Source of the DNA: Diatrype stigma
Lineage: Eukaryota; Ascomycota; Sordariomycetes; Xylariales; Diatrypaceae
Length of the DNA: 64,000 nucleotides
Assembly (NCBI GenBank): GCA_022225965.2
Contig: JAKJXP020000072.1
Span: 62,001 to 126,000, forward strand
Reading direction: 5' to 3'
Below are positions 46,835 to 57,464 of the stretch, piece after piece. Every line of letters starts with the position of its first letter. The first letter of the stretch is position 1. The position numbers were made by a program, and so were the translations under genes. The notes below the pieces were generated by a model. The model was given only the letters and a program-made list of their open reading frames with translations. It did no database searches and was not told the origin of the DNA.

Positions 46835-47838
46835 CCTTCAAACAATGCCCGGTTCTTTCTCGCAGCTTGCTCTTTAAGATACTGTCTTTCGTTTTCCTCG
46901 GTATGGATCAAATTTTACTGTTGTCTTTAGCTTAAGATAACAATATACGCCAACGAATCCTCGAGGTACCTGAATGAAATAGATGTTCGATGATTGGTAG
47001 TAATCTTGACATAAGTATCCAGAGCAGGTATATGTCGGTGGGGCCGTACCTATGCGGATAGATACCGAATCTAAATTTATGCGATTGTCGCACTGCCTTC
47101 CCAATAGAGAAGGCATCCGTCCTATAAAATCCAGTATTATATGAGGGGCTATACGCTAGCATCGGGATCAATCAGGATGTTAGTTACTACGTAGTAGGTA
47201 CATAGTTGCTGGAACCAACATCAGCTTTTGTTTGTCGTGTCCTCACAATGGATTATGGCACAGCGCAAGCGGTGTATTGTACCTGCTCCAAACGAACACC
47301 ACGTTTCCTCGTATGAGAGAGCTGGACAACACCATGATTATATATGTAAGAATCCCCGTGCTCATTTCTGGATACCGCTCCTAAATACGAAACATCCTAT
47401 TCGCTCGGCTTTGCTTACGCTTTGCAGGGGTCTGGGCCTAGCCCCTTGCCATGCACCCGTATCGCCCCCAATGCGCCACGATGCAACCTTGCTGTGCCAG
47501 ACCTTTCCGCCCCGAGAAGTTGGCGCAAATCACCGCCGCCAGCATGCATGTCCCGTCCCTCCCCTACACGTTAATTATGGGAAAAGGGACCCTGCAGGAT
47601 GCGGCACGCCAGGGCAACGGCCGTTCATGCTTGATTAATGGACCGAGCTGCCTCGGGAAAACTTGCCTGTTCCTCATTCCTATATCCTGTATTTTCTTCC
47701 GCCATGGCGTACTTAATGACGTTGTGGAACGTCTATAGAACGTCTGATTTCTTTCTCTCATGTGTTGACAATCCTTCCTTACTCCTGCTTTGACTGTTCT
47801 TCGTCGCTCGTTCAGCAATACCCTAGAGTCTAGTCAAG
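46835..47838 (+). promoter_or_regulatory. Intergenic region and promoter of the peroxygenase gene
   Basis: No supported gene. Two overlapping Cys/Pro-rich open frames (47228-47638 and 47451-47738) have no family resemblance. Base composition is normal immediately after the Copia LTR. Confidence 0.45.
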
Positions 47839-48703
47839 ATGTACGGTTCTACGTTCCTATCGCTCATCGCAGCAGCAGCCACCGTGGCTGCGCTGCCTCA
47901 TCTAGGGAGGTCCGCAGAGGCTGCCGCTTCTTCCGGTATCAATCCATGGGTCGCAGCGGGCCCTTCTGACTCGCGTGGCCCATGCCCGATGCTGAACACG
48001 CTGGCCAACCACGGGTATCTGTGAGTAGCAATCTCCTCACCTAATCGCCCAACGCACAGGAAGAAGAGGAAAGCTAACACAATCCCACAGCCCCCACAGC
48101 GGCCGAGACATAACAGTCCAGGACATCGCAGATGCCGTGGTCGCGGGCGTGAACTTCGACGAGACCTTCGGGCAGTCGCTAGGCGCACAGGCGTTCCAGC
48201 TCCTCGGAGGCCCGGAGACTATCAACCTAGAGGACCTCGGCACGCCTAACGTGACGGAGCACCGAGCCTCGCTCACCCGCGACGACTACCCGGGCGGTGA
48301 CAACCTGCACGTCGATCTCAGCCGGCTGCAGGCCCTGTTAGCCGACAGCGACGCTGATTACCTCGACGTGGCGTCACTAGCGAAGAGCCGCGTCCGCGTC
48401 GAGACGCTGTCGGGCGCCCCGGCCCTGACTACTACGCAGGAGACGCAGGCGATTGGCGAGGCGGCCCTGCTCCTGCTGGGTATGGCTGATGGGCCGGTGC
48501 CTGCGGCACCGAACACAACGACTGTAGCAGGGGTGTACGATGAGCTTAGGGCCCCCAAGGACCGCGTGGAAGCCTGGTTCAAGACGGAGAAGCTGCCTGT
48601 TGCGCAAGGCTGGCAGATGTCGGAGCGGGCATTGTCGCTCACGGATGTGAGGGGCTTGAGCTTGGCGATCGCTGGGGCGGAGCAGGCATTGGCCTCGAGT
48701 TGA
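47839..48703 (+). CDS. Secreted heme-thiolate peroxidase (chloroperoxidase/unspecific peroxygenase family)
   Basis: Two exons, 47839-48020 and 48091-48703, about 264 aa. The intron has GTGAGT, a CTAAC branch point and CACAG. Residues 1-19 (MYGSTFLSLIAAAATVAAL) form a signal peptide. The heme-ligating motif is RGPCPMLNTLANHGYL joined to PHSGRDIT, with Cys49 as the expected thiolate ligand. The second motif, NVTEHRASLTRDD, corresponds to the EHDxSLSR segment, whose Glu helps bind the Mg ion near the heme propionate; the usual Asp is Arg here. The length fits the short UPO/CPO class. Such enzymes use H2O2 to oxygenate or halogenate organic substrates outside the cell. The gene starts 1 kb from the Copia LTR. 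Native substrate unknown. Confidence 0.9.
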
Positions 48704-50952
48704 GATGATGGGACGAGATTATGATGATGAAACTGGTGGCAAGAGGAGGGAGAAGGGGAATAATCTGGAAGATATGAAGATTGGAAGGAGGATAAGACAT
48801 ATTGCATGATGAAATAAAATAACGCTAGTGTTGGGAACACAGCCGGCGAATGTGTCTGTGCCTTGATGGATGGCAATGGGAGGGTGCGATCAGAGCATAT
48901 AGAGACACCTCAAGGATACCCAATACAGCATATGAAGGTCATGATCAGAGCGGCATGGTACCATAAATTGAACAATATTAGCATCATTGAATCCGCCATA
49001 CGCTAGCAATGCTCACGCTCGAGATGAGATTAGGCCTCACTGTAATGAATGCTAAGGGTATTCATCCCAGTGTATATCTTGTAGTATTTTGGGTTTAATG
49101 TTTCTACGATGCATAAGTGAATGCTAGGTACTATCAAGTCTATGGAGAGTATGGTTGGTCAGAACGTGTCACTATATCTTGAACAATGTACAGGCAAAGG
49201 GGCACCTGCAATGTCGTACTCCAGCATAAGTCTTTAAAATCCGCGCCCCGTTCAAGTACCTAGGGGGTAAATTATTGCCATGAGGCCTAATATCGAAGCA
49301 TAGCATGATTTCATCCCTACCACCACTAGCTCCGGCTGTTATAACCTCGTCGACGTTTAACCTTGGCGAAAATCGTTCGTTGCTTGTGCGGGAGACAATG
49401 TAGGGGGTAATGTAGGCATCAATGCCAACCAGTGAGCATCATCGTACAGTCATTCTCTGGGATCCGGGCGTGGATCTCAGAATGTTAACCGTTATCTATA
49501 GACTGGTATATGTTTTATAGCGATACCTCTCTGCGAGTCAGAGGTCTAGAGGAGGAGGGGGTGGGTTCGCGACCCATTGACTCACGGATCGGCATTGTAT
49601 CATGAACTTGTTCATTGGTTGATGGAACTATCCATCGGTATTCCATAAGACTGACTGAAATATAGGAATTATATATCGCAGTCGATCGCGCCCCGCGGCA
49701 GAGCTGATTAGGCACCAACTGGTGGCGATTAGTTGGAGGGGTAGTAGGGGCATGGTCATCGGAGCACTTGTGTTGCTGCCAGGTAACTATGACTCAGTGT
49801 TGCTACTTATAGGCCATGGTTACCACTGTCCTCGTGGTACACGTGATACCGTTTGGCCACAACTCACCAGTTGTTGGTGATAAGTGTAGGTTGGTTACAG
49901 GAATATCGAAAAGGCTTAGACACGTTTACATACCGACTAGACCTACAGATCAAATTAACCTGTCAGGCCCACCCTTAAATATGCGTGAACTGCATACACC
50001 TGACACACCGGGGTTTACCTTGGTACTTCGTTGCCTAAAATTCGGAGGAAGTACGGTACCGAGAGAACGACACCGGGGCCGGGCTTGTTTTAGCCAGGAG
50101 CGGCTGATAGAGAGGAGAGGATAATTCAGCGTCAACGCCAGCCTTGACATTACTGATTGAAACAAGCACACATCTCAATCCACTTATACTACGTAGTTAG
50201 AGATGCCACGATTTCATACTTTCCAAATGATTCTTGAGTTTACGAGAAGCTAAGTTGAGGCCTGCATTGTTAACCTCGAATTATGCAGATTAAAGTGGGA
50301 AAGTAAGCAATTGGACTGCCTGATCGGGAAGTTATATAGAGAACAATAAACTAGCAGTTTGAAAACCAAGCACGAAAGAAGTCAAGATAGTATGCAGATC
50401 ACGAAAATCTAGGACAGGAGGGTACGAGTTGACCAAGGTGGTTCACATAACAAACGCTTCATAACATCATGCATAAAATCAATTTGGTATTCATCTATAT
50501 CGTACAGACGGTAACAATCTGATGCTAGTGCTAGAACGAAGAAAAAGGAAATATGGGGGTATCATCATGCATCCATCGCAACTTGAGAAAAGCCTGTCTT
50601 GTCTGGACGCCACTAGAAAAAGAAATGCAGTGCCAGTGGCAACATGCCGAACGCGTTCTCTGTGTGTACAAGCCTTCCCTTGCACATCTATGACGCCAAA
50701 AGGGACCAAATCATACTGTCATCAGACAAAAAATCGTCCGCAAAACGCCATGCCATGTGATCGTCGCTCGGGATCAAATCGAGTTGTGATCGAGATGAAG
50801 TGTGTAGTTCGGGCGAAATGGCGAATACTTCACAAATAGGAAATCGTGTACTTCGTAAGCGTAAAAGGGGGAGCACTATGCTCGACATGGTCGGCCGAAC
50901 TTCATGGTCGACAGAGACACATGTGATAGATGTTACGCGCATAGTACTGAGT
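48704..50952. other. Intergenic region, no supported gene
   Basis: 2.2 kb without a supportable gene. About 50520-50952 on the minus strand is probably the 3' UTR of the zinc-finger gene. No repeats of note. Confidence 0.5.
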
Positions 50953-53148
50953 CTAGTTGTATGCTCCAGACACATTCTGATCGAATAGCGTCATAGTCGA
51001 CGGGTCGGCGTTGCCGTTACCCGGGGTAGCATCTGCACTACCATTGGCCATGCCGCTCATCATGGCCATGACTTGCTTCTTAAGCGCCTCATTGTTTTGC
51101 TGGTAATGCAGGCTGTTACGCTGGGCGAGATCCAACTGGTTCCGCAGGTCTTGGATTTGACCCAGCAGACCCTGGTTCTCTCCGCGCAGCCGCTTAACTT
51201 CGTCCCTCGGATCCTGATCCTCGTCGTTCGCCTTGCGCTTATCGCCGAGTCGCTCGGTTCGAACGGCGGACAGAGCCCCGTCAGGATTGATAAGGTTATC
51301 CGCCGCAGCGGGTGCTCCCTGCACGCAACCACCGTCGTCATCACCGCTCGTGTGGCACCTCCGCAGGTGCTCGTTGAGGTTCTCCAACCGCGTGAAGCCC
51401 TTCCCAATATGCCGCTTGCAATTGGGGTGGGGACAGTAGAGAAGGTTCTTGGGTCCTCCGTGGTCATTATGGACTTCGCGTGCATGACGAAGCAGACCGC
51501 CCGAATATGTGAAGCCTTGCATTTTTTCACAGCCCTTCATGGAGCATCGGTATGGGCGATCATGCTTATCCATATGCTTACCCCATTCGCACTTGCGAGC
51601 GAACGCCCGGTTAGGGTCCTTGCAACCTGGGAAGTTGCACTCGTAAAGGCCGTCCGAATTCTTCTCTACTGTCCCGCGATCGGGCTTCACGACAGTCTTT
51701 TTCGCAGGTGCCACATCCTCAGCAAACTTCACCGACTTCCTTCCCTTCCTGGCGTCCGCACCGGGCGATGGCGATGCTCGCTGCTCGGGGGGCGTCAAAG
51801 GCGCCAGGTAACCATCGTCGCCAGGAGAGGGTGGAAGGAGGGAAGCATTTCCACCATGGTTATAAGTCCCCACCTCATCCATGAGGTGATTCAGAGCGGA
51901 TGGTGAAAATGGCGTCGCATGATGGTGATGGTGATGGTGATGGTGGGCGGATGCGGCATCATTCGGATGGCTCGCATCCGCGCCCACGTTCGGATAGGTC
52001 TGCGTGTTGGCAGTGAAGTGTTTTGGTTCATAGCTGACCACACTCATTTTGAATTGGTAGCCGTCCAGGGCCTGGTTATATCTACGGTTGGTGTTGAAGA
52101 TCTGAAGAAAATCGAGGCGAGAGCGCTCAGAGTCTCGGATATTCAGCGGGATGGTGTAGCGCCGACAAACCCCGTTTCCCTCCACGGGTCTCGTGATGCA
52201 GAAGCCGTAGTCGATCTTCTTCTTGCGGAAAGCGTCTTGGACAGCTCCAGTGTGCTGTCCAACGTCGTCTTCGCCTGTAGATGAGAATCGTAGGTCAGTT
52301 CAGCGACCATGCGAACCTTTGGAACTTGTGAGGATGGGGAAATAGGGAATGGGGAAATGGGGTTCAAGGTTGCATTGGAGACAAATGTGGGTTGCCTGCC
52401 GATCGTGCGGCTGAGACGGAACCTTCGCAAGGCGGCGTCGCATGCTCCAAATATTTATAACTCGGGATTTAACGAACGATTAGGCAGACAAGCAATGACT
52501 AAAGTGGGTCGAGGGGCAACGGGGTGAAGAGTCACACTGCCAAAGCCCCCGGTATATGCATAACTCGGTCAAGAGAATACTAGGTATACTGCAGGTGCTG
52601 TGCAGAAGTCCTTGGATGAACATGTGATAAGTACGTGGAAAATAACAACTTACCTGGTTGGTCGTAGGCTGGCTGGACTTCAACTGCGTAAGTCCAGATG
52701 TTGTTTGGGGATTCTGATTGCTGCGTCGGTTGCCGCACCACCTGCTGAGGAGGCTCTGGCTGGGGAGCTGTTGGTGTATTTATATTAGCCATCTCTCCAG
52801 TCTAGGATCAGTGTGACTAATCCTTTGCCTCGCCGGTGAGCCAATTGGAAGCCTATCAGGCGGCGTTGACTCACCATAATCATGCATGGTTACCTCCCCC
52901 GCCAAAAGCACAGGATAATCTGACCCCGTCGTGGCCGCAGTACTACCGTATGGGATCTGATAGTTGCCCTGTTGAAATCTGGGCTGGCCTTGTTGGTATT
53001 GGGGCTGGCCCAAATGGTACTCGGGTTTGTTCTGTTGGTAGTCAGGCTGTCTCTGTTGATACTCGGGCTGGTTGAATGGTGTAAGAAGATCGTAATTATC
53101 CACTGGATCGTAGTCCATTGGCCAATCGTCGGGATTGTATTGAGACAT
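50953..53148 (-). CDS. C2H2 zinc-finger protein with Q/Y-rich N-terminus (probable transcription factor)
   Basis: Three exons on the minus strand, 53148-52875, 52767-52654 and 52274-50953, about 569 aa. The donors are GTGAGT and GTAAGT, the acceptors AACAG and TACAG, and both junctions are phase 1. The N-terminal 90 residues contain a heptad-like Q-P-x-Y-Q-Q repeat (about residues 27-62). A conserved middle part (YGFCITRPVEGNGVCRRYTI) is followed by a nine-His run, a Pro-rich segment and a basic patch. Three C2H2 fingers follow: C-x4-C around CNFPGCKDPN with HMDKH, CSMKGCEKMQ with HAREVH, and CPHPNCKRHI with HLRRCH. A Gln/Leu coiled coil (VKRLRGENQGLLGQIQDLRN) lies near the C-terminus. This suggests a nuclear DNA-binding regulator that dimerises. 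Targets unknown. Confidence 0.85.
51919..51948 (+). repeat. Trinucleotide-type repeat encoding poly-His
   Basis: Repeated GATGGT units on the plus strand encode nine His on the minus strand, inside the zinc-finger gene. Confidence 0.85.
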
Positions 53149-55412
53149 GGTGTGTCCGGTTCTTGGGGTGGATGTTGTAAGGAATGATTGCTACTGCCAA
53201 TTGCAATCAGTTGCAATTGTAATGATGATCAGAGTAGTATGGTTGTCTGCAGGTCTGGTCTTAATTGAGGTGCTAGAAGTTGTAATGAAGATGTTATTTT
53301 CCAGATGTAAGGAAGAGGTAAGGTAGAGTGTCAGAGTGTCTGATGGTGAAGTCGGGAGGGGTGAAAGGTGAATGCAGTAGAGTAGTCTGCATTTGTAGTA
53401 AAAGAGTAAGGTGAGGAATTACTCGGTTCTGATGGGCCATTCACTACGAATCCTGATAGTGCAGTACCTACAGCTGGTATTGAGATAAGGATTACCGAGT
53501 TGGATAAACTTGGGTGTACATACATGTAGCCGAGTTCCTAAGTACATGAATGACCAGGAAAATTTTCTCGTTGCTGTGGTGTAGGAGGCTACCTTGTTTA
53601 TAGGGTGGCCGGGTGTCCCTAGGTACTTTGTGCCTAGCTGAAGCCGAATCAACAGTAATGCTCTGGGCATTTCTGATGAGATGATACTAAGGGAAGTAAT
53701 ATAGTAACCATCCAATGTCTCCTGGAGCCTTGCCCAGTATCTCTCCCCTCAAGGCACCTCCCACGGCATGTCTTGCATGCATGATACCCCAATGAACCGA
53801 TCCGAGTCTTGCATCTGCATGTGTTTTCGAGTTTGAGTCGGATCAAAGCCGAATGCAAGACACTTCTCTTCTAGAAGCCGCCTGCACCATGCCAGACAAT
53901 TGTTTGACTCCATTTTCCAGAAGGCTTCCACAATCAACAGGGAACACAGCGGAAAGTGGCCTTGTCCTCTCAAAGGAGCCTTCCACAAGCTTGTGTACTT
54001 ATATAATAACCATAACCGTAGCCCATTCTACCCCTTTTATTTCTTGTCTCTAATTCCTCATACGAGTAGCTTGATTTGTTTATGTTGGTGTCGATCTTCT
54101 ATACTTCGGTTCTTGTTGACGATCTTATAAAGCATCGTCTTATTTTCCCGGACATATATCATTTTTTGTATATAGTTATTTCTCCTCTTTTGTCATTCAC
54201 CATCATTCGTTCTTCACTCCTTGGGGGCCTAGTTTTTCCGACTATTATAAGGAACAGTATAAGTATATGTATTTAGAGATATCATAATGATAAGTGGATT
54301 ATTGTTATATGAAGGATGTGCAAGTGATACTTCCGCGAAGCAGGATCACGTATACTATCAGTGTCGTAGATATTGATATGACTGAAGAATACATGAGTAT
54401 ACAAATCCTAAAGTAGCACATGGCCTTATGAAGAAGTATTTCTAAGGTCACCACGGTTTGCTAAAAGTGTAGACTAATGTTGCCGAGTTCACATGCTGGA
54501 CCTCATAAGAAACATGAAGTACATTTGTGCTGTAATATCAATCGATGACTTCGTATAATGAGTGACTCTCCGAAGCGTGCAGTTGTACTGAAGGGTGTCT
54601 TCCGACAACGATGTTCAAAATATGATCCACACATAGGTTTCAGTGTAGTTGTGTGTGCAAGGTTGCCATAACAGGGTAACTATGAAACGAGTCTCTTATA
54701 TCAATGGAGTCACGAGCGGGGATCAATACGATACAAGGAGTCTGGGATACAGTGCTAGTAATTATAAATTATTGACAAGACTTTGGGTTTATGAAGCATA
54801 TGCATCACATATGGGTATGAATGAAACTAAAAAGGGACTACTTTGATAGTAGGGAAGAGGTGCCCAATATATAGAAAAGTGAGCCTCCCCTACAGGCCCA
54901 AATCATACAGTGATGCATCCTTTACGAGAAAACACTACATCTTGCCAAACATCATGGTCTGTTAAGGGAGAAACTAAGCTATCGTTTGCTCGACAAATGT
55001 CTGCTAGGCTGTAAAGACAATTGCACATGTCTGATACTACCTACCACTTGGCTAAACCATTAGGCACTGGAGGTGCTGCAACGCATTGATGTCGCCAAAC
55101 TGTATGGGTCTTGATTGAGTGATGTTAACTAGGATGCAAGCGGTTGAGACCAACTACAGAGACAGGGGTGGGCATCCACAGTCTTTTCTTATTTTGACAC
55201 TCTGCACATGCTTATGAGTTGGGTGACAAACAGATAGGGGCATTATATTTCGACTTGACATGACGACCCTTTTATGATATATCAATGGCATCAAGCTAAG
55301 TTGGTTCAGCCCCTTATCGTACCAGATGTTTCATCGGGTGTTCTCACTATCAAAATGGTGGCAACTCATCAAGTAGCTCGAGAGCATCCATGCAATAAAT
55401 TCACCTATCTAT
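53149..55412. other. Intergenic region, no supported gene
   Basis: Holds the 5' region of the zinc-finger gene (to about 53900) and 1.5 kb of moderately AT-rich DNA with only short unrelated open frames. Confidence 0.5.
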
Positions 55413-56438
55413 CTAGCCACACTGGTAGACGGGCGTCTCAGTATGCCAATATGCGTACAAGTTCTTATTCCCCTTCCTGTCAATCTTGCTGCGCCTTCGC
55501 CTCTCCTCCTGCTGCACCTTCTCCGCATGCCTGTATTGCGCCGCCAATATGGCTAGCTGCTGAGAGGCGGGTAAGTGCACCAAGCTGTTCCGGTCGCTTG
55601 CGCTCATATTGGCCAGCTGGTATGTCACTGCTGCCTTCTCTCGCTTCTCCCTCTTCGACAATATTTGTGTGTCCGCTGAACCTGGCTGCTCTTTGCCAGG
55701 CACCGCCTCATCCTCGTCGGGTTCTGCCACGATGGAGTATTCTAGCTGTGAGGCCGATGTCCGAGTTCGCCGGCGTAACTGGGTGAATGACGGCCCCGCT
55801 GGTATTGACGATGTCTGCCTTGACACGATTTTACCAGACGGTAACCGAATCGACTCTTCGTCAGCCAGAACCGGGTTTCGACTTGGACTTGAGCTTGTAT
55901 TCCCCCTCCGATCCCTCTCCTCGCTTTCGCCAGCCTCTTCGATATTGCCATCCTCTTCGAAATCGACCTCACTCTCTTCGCCTTCTTCTGGCTCAGAGAA
56001 GTCGTAAAACTCGGCAAACTCCGAGTCCTGTTCTGCAATATCAAATCTGCAGTGGCCCTTGCCGATCATATGCTGTTGCACCGCCTGTACAGTAGCTCTC
56101 TCAGTCCCGCATTGTATGCATTCTCGGTACCCGAAAATGATAAGATGCAGATATTTGAAGAGTGTCTCGAGGTCGACTATTAGGCGTTGCGGATGTGGAA
56201 CGAACAAGCCATGTGACTTTTGCATGTGTGTCACACTGTCAGCGAAGCTCGGTAAGGAGTTGGAACAGAATAGGCATTGCCCAGGTGTGAAGGGTTGCAT
56301 GGCCGCGTCAGGAGAGTCCATTGATCCGTTAGCGAATATTGATGTAGAGCTGGTTTCCGGACTGGATGATAGATTCATTGGTAAAGTCGATAGCGGTGTA
56401 GCTGTGGTTGTAGTTGTGGTTGTCGTCGTGCCTATCAT
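55413..56438 (-). CDS. Rei1-like C2H2 zinc-finger protein, short form
   Basis: Single exon, 341 aa. After a Thr/Ser-rich leader (residues 1-50, eight or more Thr in a row), residues 54-75 form a C-x2-C-x12-H-x4-H finger (CLFCSNSLPSF...HMQKSH), followed by GLFVPHPQRLIVDLETLFKY. A second finger is C-x2-C-x12-H-x5-H (CIQCGTERATV...HMIGKGH). This order is that of Rei1/Reh1/ZNF622, cytoplasmic factors for late 60S ribosomal subunit maturation. An acidic stretch, LPSGKIVSR and a basic C-terminus (ERRRRSKIDRKGNK) also fit. The N-terminal fingers of full-length Rei1 are absent and no upstream exon supplies them, so this is probably a shorter paralogue. Met21 or Met40 could also start translation. Confidence 0.72.
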   Translation of the reverse strand: MIGTTTTTTTTTATPLSTLPMNLSSSPETSSTSIFANGSMDSPDAAMQPFTPGQCLFCSNSLPSFADSVTHMQKSHGLFVPHPQRLIVDLETLFKYLHLIIFGYRECIQCGTERATVQAVQQHMIGKGHCRFDIAEQDSEFAEFYDFSEPEEGEESEVDFEEDGNIEEAGESEERDRRGNTSSSPSRNPVLADEESIRLPSGKIVSRQTSSIPAGPSFTQLRRRTRTSASQLEYSIVAEPDEDEAVPGKEQPGSADTQILSKREKREKAAVTYQLANMSASDRNSLVHLPASQQLAILAAQYRHAEKVQQEERRRRSKIDRKGNKNLYAYWHTETPVYQCG

Positions 56439-57464
56439 ATTAGGTATGGATGGATTGGAAGTATTAGTGGCGGTTCTAAGTTCTAGATTGATATGAAGCT
56501 TTGAGTTTGAGGTTTGAGTCTTGTGGTTGTCCTTGCTGAGGCTTTGATGTCTTTGACGTTACTGAGGCCTGTTGGATGGCATAAATTTAGATGAAATTTT
56601 ATCTGCTTTATACTTCTGACCTCCCATACATATTCATAGTCGGATTATATTCGAATGGGCAATCCAGTCGGTCTCTAAGGACAATGCCGGAGTGAGTGGC
56701 TGTCGAATTATAAGTCGGAATCATGGACCAAGCCTTTTCGGGTTGGACATTAACGCTACTGGCATAATGCCCCACTGCATAGCCTCTAGACCTTCAGGTT
56801 ACAACCAATAAAATGCCCGTGGACTCGCTGACGAGGTATGATTCATAATGACCAAGTGAATAATGAAACCACTTTTGCCACTTCAACGCTCATCACGATA
56901 CGGGAATGATTGAGATAGCCGCATATTCGTTTCGTTATGATTTCTTACCTCAATGGTGGCAGCATGTTTTCAAAGCAAGAAGGGCATACATTCCGGGTTC
57001 CCGACGGCTCCGTACGTAGGTACATAGCACTTCACTGGTTATCCGGCCCCACTGTACAAGGCGGCCCGGCCCGGAAGCACCTGGAATGAGTCAGCAGGGA
57101 CATTGGTGCCCGATGTTCTATTGCTAGAAAACTTATGGACTTGTCTTTTCCTTTAACTTGGTAATCCATATCGCGCTCAGTCTTGCTTGCGATATCGTTA
57201 AGCCAGGAGGCTATCATCAGCGTCGTCAAAATAACGATCCGGGGAATCGGGAATAAATGGGGCGCGGATCTAGACAGGTTTAATATGCAGCGGAGTAACT
57301 TCGACCCTGCAGTAGCGTATTAATTAAGCCCTGTCGCCCTGTCTGCTGACATTAAGCTCAGGCCCATTGGCCGTCCGAATGCACCTTCACTTCTCTACAA
57401 CATCCACAATGTATACGACGACCTCGGTGTTCAACTTGTATCAAGCTGAGCATTTGACTATCAA
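56439..57464. promoter_or_regulatory. Divergent intergenic region (Rei1-like / NTH1)
   Basis: About 1 kb separating two divergently transcribed genes; it holds both promoters. No specific site recognised. A TACGTAGGTACATAG word lies at 57013. Confidence 0.5.

Noticed and set aside
47228..47738. Overlapping 136- and 95-aa frames upstream of the peroxygenase
   Set aside because: Unusual Cys/Pro/His composition, no family resemblance and mutually overlapping; more likely the promoter of the peroxygenase gene.
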